NCBI RefSeq assembly: GCF_012843675.1
Contig: NZ_JABAFO010000008.1
Location: 19,783 to 83,782 of the forward strand
From: Lactobacillus sp. MRS-253-APC-2B
GTDB taxonomy: Bacteria > Bacillota > Bacilli > Lactobacillales > Lactobacillaceae
Reading direction: 5' to 3'
DNA length: 64,000 bases
Below the pieces are notes generated by a model, which saw only the letters and a list, made by a program, of their open reading frames with translations, was not told where the DNA came from and did no database searches. The position numbers and the translations under genes were made by a program. Numbering within the stretch: position 1 is the first letter of the stretch; the number at the start of each line of letters is the position of its first letter. Shown here piece by piece: positions 44,053-52,346 of the stretch.

Positions 44053-44907
44053 ATGATAATTGAATTGATCAAGTCCTTTATTTTCGGGCTTGTGGAAGGG
44101 ATCACCGAATGGCTGCCAATCAGCAGTACCGGACATATGATTTTGTTGGACCAGTTCGTTAAACTGGACGTGTCCAAATCGTTTTACAGCATGTTTGAGG
44201 TGGTCATCCAATTAGGTGCAATTATGGCCGTTGTCGTGATCTATTGGAAGCGCATCTGGCCATTCCACCACAGTCAGGCAGTAGGGATCGATGCGCCAAA
44301 GGGGATCTGGCGCTACATTGATAAAGATATTATGATCATGTGGGTCAAGATCTTTATCTCTTGTCTGCCAGCCGGGATCATCGGGGTTGCCTTTAACGAT
44401 ACCTTTGAACGGCTTTTTTATAACCCAGTCAGCGTTGCAATTGCCTTGATTGTTTTCGGGGTCGCCTTTATTTGGATCGAAACCGTTCACAAGGGTAAAA
44501 AAGCCAAGGTCAATTCAATTGCTGAGATCTCATACAACATGGCCATTATGATTGGCTTCTTCCAGCTGATTGCAGCGGTTTTCCCTGGGACCAGCCGTTC
44601 GGGGGCAACGATTGTCGGGGCCTTGCTGTTAGGGGTATCACGAACGGTTGCTGCTGAGTATACCTTCTTCTTGGCAATTCCAGTCATGTTTGGGGCGGCT
44701 TTGTTTAAGCTGCTCAAGTTCGGGCTGACTTTTACCTCGATGGAGTTTTGGATCATGGCAGTCGGTTTGATCACGGCATTTGTCTCATCAATCATTGTCA
44801 TTAAGTTCTTGATGCACTACATCAAAAAGCACGACTTCAAGGTATTTGGGTGGTATCGGATTATCCTTGGCTTAATCGTCTTGCTTTATTTCCTGGTTTT
44901 GAAGTAA
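44053..44907 (+). CDS. uppP: undecaprenyl-diphosphatase
   Basis: A 284-residue membrane enzyme that recycles undecaprenyl diphosphate to the monophosphate for cell wall synthesis. Signature regions are GLVEGITEWLPISSTGHM near the N-terminus and FPGTSRSGATI near residue 182. About eight hydrophobic segments are seen. Two ATGs are possible; GAAAGGATG overlaps the first (44041), so the second at 44053, which gives MIIELIKSFIFG, is preferred. Family members also confer bacitracin tolerance. A terminator follows at 44909. Confidence 0.95.
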   Translation: MIIELIKSFIFGLVEGITEWLPISSTGHMILLDQFVKLDVSKSFYSMFEVVIQLGAIMAVVVIYWKRIWPFHHSQAVGIDAPKGIWRYIDKDIMIMWVKIFISCLPAGIIGVAFNDTFERLFYNPVSVAIALIVFGVAFIWIETVHKGKKAKVNSIAEISYNMAIMIGFFQLIAAVFPGTSRSGATIVGALLLGVSRTVAAEYTFFLAIPVMFGAALFKLLKFGLTFTSMEFWIMAVGLITAFVSSIIVIKFLMHYIKKHDFKVFGWYRIILGLIVLLYFLVLK

Positions 44908-44908
44908 T

Positions 44909-44953
44909 AAAAAGCACTGCTTGGGGCAATTAGCCTTATGCAGTGCCTTTTTA
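44909..44953 (+). terminator. intrinsic terminator after uppP
   Basis: GCACTGC and GCAGTGC pair with an inner GGC/GCC extension, flanked by A-rich and T-rich tracts. Confidence 0.8.
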
Positions 44954-44988
44954 GTCAGAAAATATTGAGTGATTTCCTGGGAAATTGA

Positions 44989-46527
44989 TTACATTTCCTC
45001 ACCCATCTTACGGTAGGAATCCATACCGCCCAGCCAAAGCTCATTTATTGGTACGTGGCGCTCTTCAGCAAATGCCCGCATCAAAGTCATGTGATCCATC
45101 AGATGATAGTGCTTGTCGGGATCGTTTGGATCAATGACTTTCATTTGGGCCATCATTCCCCCGTCCTCATGTTCCAGAATATGACAATGGTACATAAAGA
45201 CGCCCGGTACATCGAACCATACCTTGATTAAGACATGCTCGCCTGGATTGATGGCAATCGTATCTTTTAACCCCAATTCATTTGGATTTGGGGCATGACC
45301 ATCGCGCGATACCGTGACAAAACCAGTTCCATGCATATGATATGGGTGAATCATACCTGGAGCATGGTTGGTGTTTTCAATATCCCAGAGCTGAACCTTG
45401 TGCATTGGCATTTGGTAGTCGATACGATCCATCTTGAATTTTTTGCCATTCATGGCTACCGCCTCATCCATGCCATCCAAGGTTACATAATGAATCGGCA
45501 TTTCTGGTGAAACGGCTGGATTAGGCGTCTCAAACAAGATGTCTGGCAGCTTGGTGTGATCCGGCTTGAATTCGTGAATCCGGAAGTGTAAAAGTGGTGT
45601 GTTATCGGAATAGAGCACAACCTCATCGCCAGGCTGATATTTACCAAAGTCAACGATGATTTCAGCCCGTTCTGCACATGTCAGCATCAGCTTGTTCATT
45701 TTTAATGGCTTTGGCAGCAATGAAAGATCACCGGCAATCTGAGTAAACGGTAGCTCATCACTAAAGTGCAGCCGCCATTCGCGACGGTTGGCACCGTTTA
45801 AAAAGCGCAGTCTTACTTTTTGAGTAGTAACGTCAAAGTAAGGGTTGATCGTACCGTTGATCATTGGTGTTGGTCCCAAGATACCATCTGGATCATAGTC
45901 CTTTCGGTAATCCCATTGATTGTTTTCGTGAAAATGGCGATCCTGTAAGATTACGGGAATATCATCGATGCCGTAATTGCGTGGCAAGGGCAATTGGGAT
46001 TCATGCTGATCTTGAACGATCGCGCCGCCAGCCAGTCCATGCCAGACCTGCTCGGCCGTTGATGGACAGGGATGGGCGTGCAGCCAGACGAAGGCCGCTG
46101 GCTGATGAATGGTAAATTCAACATCTCTGGTTTGGCCGGGATAAACCGGAGCATGACAGCCACCGTCTTCAATTGGTCCCGGAATTGCCAGTCCATGCCA
46201 GTGGAAGGTGGTGACTTCAGGCAGATCGTTAATGTAATGAATATGGACGGTCTGACCGTCTTTAAAGATCACGGTCTTGCCAAGTAGCGGCCCGTTGTAG
46301 CCCCAGGTTTTGGTTTTTTCGCCGGGCAGAAGCTGAATGGCACCAGTTTGTGCGGTGATCGTATAGTAGACATCGGTAGCGGTCTCTTGATCTGGTTTTA
46401 AAATCTCGGGGATCCGCAGCGGTTGTGCGGGAGCATCGGCAACCTTTAGCGGAATATATGCACGGTCATGATAGTCAAATGCGGCTTCATTGTAAAAGTA
46501 GTCTTGAATGAGTTCTTGGTCGTTCAT
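44989..46527 (-). CDS. multicopper oxidase
   Basis: A 512-residue three-cupredoxin oxidase (CotA/CueO-like). All four copper-binding motifs are intact: HWHG (109-112), HAHP (150-153), HPYHMHG (394-400) and HCHILEH (447-453), the last with the type 1 Cys448 and an axial Met in EDGGMM. There is no signal peptide or Tat motif, so it appears cytoplasmic. Possible roles are oxidation of Cu(I), Mn(II), Fe(II) or phenolics; LAB relatives include enzymes active on biogenic amines and phenols. GGAGG precedes the ATG at 46527, with a cre-like site just upstream. Confidence 0.93.
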   Translation of the reverse strand: MNDQELIQDYFYNEAAFDYHDRAYIPLKVADAPAQPLRIPEILKPDQETATDVYYTITAQTGAIQLLPGEKTKTWGYNGPLLGKTVIFKDGQTVHIHYINDLPEVTTFHWHGLAIPGPIEDGGCHAPVYPGQTRDVEFTIHQPAAFVWLHAHPCPSTAEQVWHGLAGGAIVQDQHESQLPLPRNYGIDDIPVILQDRHFHENNQWDYRKDYDPDGILGPTPMINGTINPYFDVTTQKVRLRFLNGANRREWRLHFSDELPFTQIAGDLSLLPKPLKMNKLMLTCAERAEIIVDFGKYQPGDEVVLYSDNTPLLHFRIHEFKPDHTKLPDILFETPNPAVSPEMPIHYVTLDGMDEAVAMNGKKFKMDRIDYQMPMHKVQLWDIENTNHAPGMIHPYHMHGTGFVTVSRDGHAPNPNELGLKDTIAINPGEHVLIKVWFDVPGVFMYHCHILEHEDGGMMAQMKVIDPNDPDKHYHLMDHMTLMRAFAEERHVPINELWLGGMDSYRKMGEEM

Positions 46528-46546
46528 GTCAATAGCCTCCCTTAAT

Positions 46547-46560
46547 TGAATACGCTTTCA
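46547..46560. promoter_or_regulatory. cre-like site before multicopper oxidase
   Basis: On the minus strand TGAAAGCGTATTCA matches the cre consensus at 13 of 14 positions. It is about 20 bases upstream of the oxidase start. Confidence 0.55.
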
Positions 46561-46634
46561 AAAATATTATACCGCAATTAGAAATTAATTAAACTGAATT
46601 AAACGATAGACGTTTTATATATCATTAAATAATA

Positions 46635-46650
46635 TTTAGGTATGTCTAAA
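46635..46650. promoter_or_regulatory. candidate DtxR/MntR-type metalloregulator box
   Basis: TTTAGGTATGTCTAAA is a near-palindrome resembling the TTAGGTNANCCTAA boxes of DtxR-family regulators. It lies between the divergent multicopper oxidase and UspA genes. A related sequence (TTTAGGTATTCCAAA) precedes the window's own MntR-type gene. Confidence 0.5.
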
Positions 46651-46763
46651 AAATTGAGTTTACAACGCCGGCAAATGTAGTAACATAGACATAGATGAGT
46701 TAATGAACATCAGTCAGTACCGGCGAGTGGAGTCGGTTTTTATCTAAGAGAGGAGTCGTTAGT

Positions 46764-47240
46764 TTGTTCGACATTAAGCCAAAGAAATTCAAAAAGATTC
46801 TCGTCGGGGTTGACGATGCGCCTGACGCCCGGGCTGCTTTTTCATATGCCGTTGATAAGGCTAAGCGTGATGGATCCGAGATCGGAATCGTTTCAATTCT
46901 GGAGACTAATCATGTCAACATCTACCAGGTGTTAGACAAAGACTACGTTCACAGTACGGAAGATGAACTGCGCAGCCGCCTAAACGACTACGTCCAGGCA
47001 GCCATCGACTATGGCGTAGATCCTAAAAAGATTACGGCCATCGTTGATCAAGGTGATCGTCCTGCTGAACGGATCTGCAATCACGTTATCCCTGAATTCA
47101 AGCCTGATCTGCTGATTATTGGCTCAATCGGCAAGAACGGCAATCGTAATACGGTTGGCTCTCAGGCCTCTTACATGGTTAAGCATTCTGGAACCTCCGT
47201 ATTCGTTATTCGTACCGATGAGGTCAAGCATTACGAATAG
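46764..47240 (+). CDS. universal stress protein UspA family (TTG start)
   Basis: A 158-residue single-domain Usp. The N-terminal KILVGVDDAPDA is the usual opening strand and nucleotide-binding Asp. The ATP-binding pattern GxxGx9GS is seen in IGKNGNRNTVGSQASYM near residue 125-141, followed by VFVIR. It therefore probably binds ATP. The start is a TTG at 46764, placed by AGAGGAG at 46749-46755; no ATG fits the conserved N-terminus. It has its own terminator. Role in stress tolerance is by family. Confidence 0.92.
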   Translation: MFDIKPKKFKKILVGVDDAPDARAAFSYAVDKAKRDGSEIGIVSILETNHVNIYQVLDKDYVHSTEDELRSRLNDYVQAAIDYGVDPKKITAIVDQGDRPAERICNHVIPEFKPDLLIIGSIGKNGNRNTVGSQASYMVKHSGTSVFVIRTDEVKHYE

Positions 47241-47272
47241 TCAGCTGAGCAAAAATATCGCTGCTGATCGTC

Positions 47273-47318
47273 AAAAGGCAAGACTAGTGCTGATTTTGGC
47301 ACTGGCTTGCTTTTTATA
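47273..47318 (+). terminator. intrinsic terminator after uspA-like gene
   Basis: AAGGCAAGACTAGTGC pairs with GCACTGGCTTGC with one bulge, followed by TTTTT. Confidence 0.75.
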
Positions 47319-47405
47319 TTGTGATGTTGAAAAATAAAAAACTTGTTGGTTCTCGATTCTATGTTATAATGATTCTAAACTAAAACAAGAAAAGAGGACT
47401 GGCTA

Positions 47406-48086
47406 ATGAAAAAGAAAATGTCGCTGGCACAAAAGATCAATGTGCTGCGAGCCAGTGTCATGGGTGCCAATGACGGCATCATTTCAGTTGCCGGGATCGT
47501 TATTGGGGTGGCGGCAGCGACCAGCAATCCCCATGCTATTTTAATTTCAGGACTTTCCGGCAGCTTGGCCGGGACGATTTCAATGTGTATGGGGGAATAC
47601 GTTTCGGTTTCGACCGAAAAAGACTCGCAAAAAATGGCGTTGATTGAGGAAAAAGAACGCCTATCAGAAGACTATGATCGAGAATTTAATTATGTTAAAA
47701 ATAAGTTCCTGGCTCAAGATATTGATCCGCAACTAGCTCAGCAGGCCACTGCAGAGCTGATGAGCGAAGATCCGCTGGTAACGGCTGTTCAAGAACGCTA
47801 TGGCTTTAACCCCAAAGAATTTACCAGTCCTTATGCAGCAGCAATTGCCTCACTGATTGCTTTTCCATTGGGCTCGATTTTACCAATGGTTGCGGTGATG
47901 AGCTTTCCCCATGAGATTGCAATCATGGCGACAATTATTGCGGTTTTGATTGCGCTGATTATTACTGGTTATTTAGCGGCAGTATTGGGTAAGTCCGATC
48001 GTTTAAAGTCAGTGGTTCGCAACGTGGCATCCGGTTTATTGACGATGCTGGTAACGTATTTGATTGGTCAGCTTTTTGCACGTTGA
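47406..48086 (+). CDS. VIT-family metal transporter (copy 1)
   Basis: A 226-residue VIT/CCC1-family protein. NVLRASVMGANDGIISVAGIVIGVAAAT is the conserved first membrane region, and GEYVSVSTEKDSQK is the second family signature. A cytoplasmic helical hairpin (about 70-140) separates the first two from the last three membrane segments. Plant and yeast relatives sequester Fe(II)/Mn(II); in bacteria they are likely metal exporters. A TATAAT lies near 47363. The gene is followed 15 bases later by a paralogue, forming a tandem operon. Confidence 0.9.
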   Translation: MKKKMSLAQKINVLRASVMGANDGIISVAGIVIGVAAATSNPHAILISGLSGSLAGTISMCMGEYVSVSTEKDSQKMALIEEKERLSEDYDREFNYVKNKFLAQDIDPQLAQQATAELMSEDPLVTAVQERYGFNPKEFTSPYAAAIASLIAFPLGSILPMVAVMSFPHEIAIMATIIAVLIALIITGYLAAVLGKSDRLKSVVRNVASGLLTMLVTYLIGQLFAR

Positions 48087-48101
48087 AAGGGGTAGTTGAT
48101 A

Positions 48102-48788
48102 ATGGAACAAAATAAAAAGCCCAAACAGACGATGCAAGAAAAGCTCAATACGCTGCGAGCGGGTGTTCTGGGAGCCAACGATGGAATTTTGACCGTGGTT
48201 GGCGTGCTGGTCTCAGTGGCGGCGGCCACGACTGATCAGTTTACGATTTTTATTGCTGGTCTGTCGGATTTATTGGCCTGTGCCTTTTCCATGGCATCAG
48301 GTGAGTATGCATCGGTTTCGACGCAAAAGGATACCGAAAAATCGGCAGTTGCGCATGAAGAGTATCTGCTTAAGCATGATTTTCAAAGTGAAGTTATTGC
48401 GGTTCGCGATCACTACATGGAAAAAGGGGTCAGTGAGGCTACGGCCACGGCAATTGCCAAGGATTTGCTGAATAAAAAGCCGTTGCAGACGGTGGTGCGC
48501 GTTAAATATGATATTGAGCTGGGGCACTACCTGAATCCTTGGAACGCAGCCTTTTCATCACTGACGGCAGCTGCAGCTGGGGGACTTTTGCCATTGTTGG
48601 CCATGGTTTTGGCACCGGTTGCCTGGCGTTGGGAGGCAGTGATTCTAGCGGTAATCTTAACCAGTGCGCTGACTGGGTTTATCAGCTCCAAGTTGGGCAA
48701 TGGTCTGGTTAAGATTGCCATCGTACGTAACATTATCGTTGGGATCATTACCGTCATCATCCATTACTGCGTTGGTCGACTGTTTTAA
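48102..48788 (+). CDS. VIT-family metal transporter (copy 2)
   Basis: A 228-residue paralogue of the preceding protein with the same layout: NTLRAGVLGANDGILTVVGVLVSVAAAT, then SGEYASVSTQKDTEKSA, a helical cytoplasmic region, and three C-terminal membrane segments. AAAGGGG places the start at the ATG at 48102. Side by side with copy 1, it may form a heteromer, since VIT proteins are dimers; that is inference. Likely substrates are Fe(II) or Mn(II). Confidence 0.9.
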   Translation: MEQNKKPKQTMQEKLNTLRAGVLGANDGILTVVGVLVSVAAATTDQFTIFIAGLSDLLACAFSMASGEYASVSTQKDTEKSAVAHEEYLLKHDFQSEVIAVRDHYMEKGVSEATATAIAKDLLNKKPLQTVVRVKYDIELGHYLNPWNAAFSSLTAAAAGGLLPLLAMVLAPVAWRWEAVILAVILTSALTGFISSKLGNGLVKIAIVRNIIVGIITVIIHYCVGRLF

Positions 48789-48808
48789 ATTTGATTGGTT
48801 AAAGCAAT

Positions 48809-48836
48809 CCGGAATCTGGGGGTTTCGGACTTTTTT
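48809..48836 (+). terminator. intrinsic terminator after VIT genes
   Basis: CCGGAATC and GGTTTCGG pair around TGGG, then AC and six T. Confidence 0.75.
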
Positions 48837-48863
48837 ATCTGAATTTTGATGTAATCGACAGCT

Positions 48864-48902
48864 AAAAAATCCTTGCCTCCAGATTGGAAGCAAGGACTTT
48901 TA
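48864..48902 (-). terminator. intrinsic terminator of GDPD gene
   Basis: CCTTGCCTCC and GGAAGCAAGG pair around AGATT; the minus strand reads into ATTTTTTAG. Confidence 0.88.
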
Positions 48903-48906
48903 ACGG

Positions 48907-49620
48907 TTATTGGGCAGCCTGCATTCTCTTTCTTAACTGAACCATGTCTTCAAAACGATTGGTGAAAATACCGGCAACGTTTTTTTCAAATAATTGCTGG
49001 GCTTCTTGATCATCGTTGACGGTCCAGATGCGCTGAGTGGCATTCGTAGCCTGGTAGTGGTGAGGATGGATGCCATGCAGATGTTCTTTTTTGATAAATT
49101 CTTGGGCTTTTGGTACGTCATTTTCGGTTAACCAGTTATAGTCTTGGCTGTCATCAAGCTGCATGCAGTTTTTTAGCGTTTGCAGATTAAATGATGAATA
49201 GATTACGGGATGTACGAGTCGATGCTTTTTAACCAGCGGCATTACGATTTTTTCGATGTCTTGATAGGCAATGTTATCGGTCTTAAATTCCAGATTAATC
49301 CAAACATCTTGGTTTTCAAAAATGTCCAGCAGCTCATCTAAAGTAGGGATGGACTCACCGTTGCCCAGCTTGAACTTACGCAGTTCAGCCAATGTGTAGT
49401 CAACAATGCGACCGGTTCCGTCAGTCGTTCGGTTGATGGTTTCATCATGCATAATCACGGGTATCTGATCTTTGGTCAGATGAACGTCAAATTCAACACC
49501 ATCAATCTGATGGGCAACCACATAGCGAAAACCGGCCAGTGAGTTTTCCGGGAACTTGGCTGGGTAGCCGCGGTGCCCAAAAATCTTGGTTTGGATGGCT
49601 TGATTTGATTGTGTATTCAT
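48907..49620 (-). CDS. glycerophosphodiester phosphodiesterase
   Basis: A 237-residue GDPD that hydrolyses glycerophosphodiesters to glycerol-3-phosphate and alcohol. Catalytic and metal residues are visible: FGHRGYPAKFPENS (His16, Arg17, Glu25), GVEFDVHLTKD (Glu43, Asp45) and MHDE (His58). No signal peptide is present, so it is a cytoplasmic UgpQ-like enzyme. AAGAGGT precedes the ATG at 49620. It stands alone with its own terminator. Confidence 0.94.
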   Translation of the reverse strand: MNTQSNQAIQTKIFGHRGYPAKFPENSLAGFRYVVAHQIDGVEFDVHLTKDQIPVIMHDETINRTTDGTGRIVDYTLAELRKFKLGNGESIPTLDELLDIFENQDVWINLEFKTDNIAYQDIEKIVMPLVKKHRLVHPVIYSSFNLQTLKNCMQLDDSQDYNWLTENDVPKAQEFIKKEHLHGIHPHHYQATNATQRIWTVNDDQEAQQLFEKNVAGIFTNRFEDMVQLRKRMQAAQ

Positions 49621-49738
49621 TTTTTTACCTCTTAAAAGATTGTCTTGTTGATTAGTCGAACCGAATTATAGCCGCTTGACATAATAAAGCAATAGCAATC
49701 TGGTAAAAAACGTGTAAATTTATTGGCAATGAATCTAA

Positions 49739-50641
49739 TCAACAGAGCTTGTCGTGATCAACGGCTGGATTGAAGAGCTCCTCATCCTTGCCACGCTGAC
49801 ATTCGGCTTGCAGCGTGGTATGGCTGATTTGATACTTGTCATGCAGAATTTTTTCAACCTGTAGATAGATCTTTTCAACTTCGCTAAGCATCATATCATG
49901 GCAGTTTAAGTGAGCCGAAAAAACGATGCGGTGCTCATCGATTGTCCAGGCATGCACGTGATGAACGCCGACGACTCCAGGAACCTGCAGCAGGTCGTGC
50001 TTGATGGCGTCATAATCCAGATCAGGTGATGACTGCATCAGAATGTTTAAAGTCTGCTTAATGATTGGCAAGGCTTCTTTGGCAATGTAGAGTGCAACTA
50101 GGATCGTCAGGGTTGGATCAAGCCAGGTGACATTGAAAAACATTAAAATAATCCCGCCAAAAATTACGGCAATTGAAGATAAGGCATCACTTAAGACGTG
50201 CAGATAGGTTGCCTTGACGTTTAAGCTGTCGTGACTGCCACTGTGCAAAAGCAATGCCGAAACCAGGTTGGCAATCAAACCGATAATAGCCACGATCAGC
50301 ATGATGCGGCCGTTGATGTGTTCAGGATGGCTGAAACGCTTAACGGCTTCTACGATCAGAGCAATCGAAACCACCACTAAAAAGATGCTGTTGGCCATGG
50401 CAGAGAGAATTTCAGCGCGGCGATAGCCATAAGTACGATGTTGATTTTCAGGCCGACTAGAGATGGCCTGTGCAAAATAACCCAATACGATTGAAATTGA
50501 ATCACCCAAGTTGTGAAAGGCATCCGATAAGAGAGCCAGACTTCCTGATATCAGTCCACCGATGATTTCAACAACGGTAATCAATACATTGAGCAGCGTA
50601 ACGATCAAGAAACGCTGCTTGGAAACGTTCGGTCGTTCCAT
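49739..50641 (-). CDS. cation diffusion facilitator exporter
   Basis: A 300-residue CDF protein. Six membrane segments fill about 12-200, with the metal-site residues in DAFHNLGD (TM2) and HVLSDALSS (TM5), and a C-terminal cytoplasmic domain with HVHAWTIDEHR. These are the HxxxD/DxxxD patterns of CzcD-like zinc/cobalt exporters, though some CDF members export manganese. It is divergent from an MntR/DtxR-type regulator and shares an intergenic region with a DtxR-like box, which makes Mn or Fe a serious alternative to Zn. Confidence 0.92.
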   Translation of the reverse strand: MERPNVSKQRFLIVTLLNVLITVVEIIGGLISGSLALLSDAFHNLGDSISIVLGYFAQAISSRPENQHRTYGYRRAEILSAMANSIFLVVVSIALIVEAVKRFSHPEHINGRIMLIVAIIGLIANLVSALLLHSGSHDSLNVKATYLHVLSDALSSIAVIFGGIILMFFNVTWLDPTLTILVALYIAKEALPIIKQTLNILMQSSPDLDYDAIKHDLLQVPGVVGVHHVHAWTIDEHRIVFSAHLNCHDMMLSEVEKIYLQVEKILHDKYQISHTTLQAECQRGKDEELFNPAVDHDKLC

Positions 50642-50680
50642 AAATTATTCCCCCACCTTAAAAAAACAGCTAAAAATAGA

Positions 50681-50696
50681 TTTAGGTATTCCAAAT
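50681..50696. promoter_or_regulatory. candidate MntR/DtxR-type box between CDF and mntR
   Basis: TTTAGGTATTCCAAA is an imperfect palindrome with TTTAGG/CCAAA half-sites, just upstream of a TATAAT at 50715-50720. It is positioned to affect both divergent genes. Confidence 0.5.
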
Positions 50697-50807
50697 TACA
50701 TTTTTATGATATGTTATAATCTAATTAGTTTCAATATGGAAAAATACATGGTTAAATGCTCAACGACACTTACTGCCGCTGATTTTTAGGAGGAAGCTGC
50801 ACAAAAC

Positions 50808-51473
50808 ATGACCCCGATGAAAGAAGACTATCTAAAGATTATTTTTGAGCTGGGTGGAGGCTATAAAAAGGTTTCCAACAAGGAAATTTCACTGGGATTG
50901 GGCATCGCAGCCGGTTCGGTTACGGAAATGATCACCAAGCTGACGGAAGAAGGGCTGGTATCTCATGAACCATATGATGGGATCGCTCTGACGCCGGAAG
51001 GGATTAAGCATGCGGCTGAATTGGTTAGAAAGCACCGACTTTGGGAAACGTTTCTGGTTGATGATCTTCACTACAGCATGACCGACGTTCACCCCGAAGC
51101 TGAGGTTTTGGAACATAATACCAGTGATCGCTTGGCAACGGCATTGGATGCCTTTTTAAATCATCCCAAGTACTGTCCACATGGGGGTGTAATCCCAGCA
51201 GCCAATGGCAAGTTTGACAATGTCAGCCATCGACTGTTAGCCGACGCCAAGGATGGTGAGACGGTTGTCATTGAGCGCTTCTTGGACAATCATGAGCTGC
51301 TGATTTACTTAAATGAAGTTGGCCTTAAGCTCCATGCCAAGGTCAAGGTCATCAAGCACGAGCCGTTTGAAGGGCCGATTTTGGTTGAGTGCCTGGATAA
51401 CGGTAAACAGCTGAGTATCTCATATAAGGCTTCGCATAATATTTTCGTTAATCAGGAATTTTTGCAGAACTAG
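50808..51473 (+). CDS. mntR: MntR/DtxR-family metal-dependent regulator
   Basis: A 221-residue metalloregulator with three parts. An N-terminal winged helix (about 4-62, with LGIAAGSVTEMITKLTEEGLV) is followed by a dimerisation/metal region (RKHRLWETFL, EAEVLEHNTSD; His and Glu ligands conserved) and a C-terminal FeoA/SH3-like domain from about 145. Full-length members of this kind sense Mn(II) or Fe(II). The AGGAGG lies about 14 bases before the ATG at 50808, so the ATG at 50817 is possible. Its divergent CDF neighbour is a plausible target. Confidence 0.9.
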   Translation: MTPMKEDYLKIIFELGGGYKKVSNKEISLGLGIAAGSVTEMITKLTEEGLVSHEPYDGIALTPEGIKHAAELVRKHRLWETFLVDDLHYSMTDVHPEAEVLEHNTSDRLATALDAFLNHPKYCPHGGVIPAANGKFDNVSHRLLADAKDGETVVIERFLDNHELLIYLNEVGLKLHAKVKVIKHEPFEGPILVECLDNGKQLSISYKASHNIFVNQEFLQN

Positions 51474-51494
51474 ACAAAACGGATCTTTGAGTCT

Positions 51495-51530
51495 GGGTTT
51501 GATGCGGCAGTATCCGCATTGAACCCTTTT
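51495..51530 (+). terminator. intrinsic terminator after mntR
   Basis: GGGTTTGATGCGG and CCGCATTGAACCC pair around CAGTAT, then TTTT. Confidence 0.88.
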
Positions 51531-51578
51531 GTCATTTTATTCGTGATTATGCATCAAATCAGAAATGGATGGTTGAAA

Positions 51579-52331
51579 GTGGAAAGCAAGAATGAAAAAA
51601 ATCTTGCCATTACTGCATGTCTGCTAGCGGGAAGGTTGTTGATCGAAAATGGCTCAAACATGGAGCGCGTCAATGACACGATGCGGCGAATGGCACAAAG
51701 CGCTGGCTTGAAAAAATTTGAGGCTTTTACAACGATGACGGCGATCGTTGCCTGTGCCGAGCATCGGCCTAATACGCAGGTAATCGATATTCACCAGCGA
51801 AAATTGAATCTTAATAAGGTAGCGGCCGTCAACAGCTTATCAAGGCAATTTGCGGATCATAAAATTGATCTGATTGAGCTTTACGATGGCTTAAAAAAGG
51901 TTGATCACCAGCCGCAGCAGACCTCAGATTTTGTTCAATGCGTTGCGGCCGGTGTATTAAGTTGGGCCTTGACGATTGTTTATACCGGTAATGTTCATGA
52001 TTCGCCATTTGCAGCACTGATCGGTTTTTTGAGCTATCTGGTCTATCTGATGCTGGGTAAGCATTCTAAGGCAAAGTTCGTCAACGAGTTTTGTGCCTCA
52101 TTGGTAATTGCGATTTTTGCCGTAGCCTTCGTTAAGCTGCATTGGGCCAATGATATCAACGACATTATCATTGGCTGCGTCATGCCGCTGGTTCCAGGCG
52201 TACCATTAACCAATGCAGCCCGCGATCTGATGTCGGGGGATCTGATCAGTGGCACGTCGCGAGCGGTTGAGGCCACTTTGACGGCAATTGCCATTGGCTG
52301 TGCGATTGTTTTGGTGCTGCGCTATGTTTAA
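51579..52331 (+). CDS. threonine/serine exporter, ThrE (DUF1212) subunit
   Basis: A protein of about 250 residues. A soluble N-terminal part with GRLLIENGSNMERVNDTMRRMA is followed by about five membrane segments, matching the DUF1212/ThrE half of the threonine/serine exporter. The open frame begins at 51519 inside the mntR terminator, so a later start is needed. GTG at 51579, preceded by GGATGG, is my choice; TTG at 51573 and ATG at 51549 are alternatives. It is 15 bases from the gene for the second half, with which it should form the transporter. Confidence 0.85.
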   Translation: MESKNEKNLAITACLLAGRLLIENGSNMERVNDTMRRMAQSAGLKKFEAFTTMTAIVACAEHRPNTQVIDIHQRKLNLNKVAAVNSLSRQFADHKIDLIELYDGLKKVDHQPQQTSDFVQCVAAGVLSWALTIVYTGNVHDSPFAALIGFLSYLVYLMLGKHSKAKFVNEFCASLVIAIFAVAFVKLHWANDINDIIIGCVMPLVPGVPLTNAARDLMSGDLISGTSRAVEATLTAIAIGCAIVLVLRYV

Positions 52332-52346
52332 GAGGTAGAATCAATC

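Noticed and set aside
46720..46748. Terminator-like or riboregulator hairpin (ACCGG...CGGTTTTTAT) just before the UspA gene
   Set aside because: The stem is only about four pairs, too weak to support an attenuator or a Lacto-usp-type RNA by eye.
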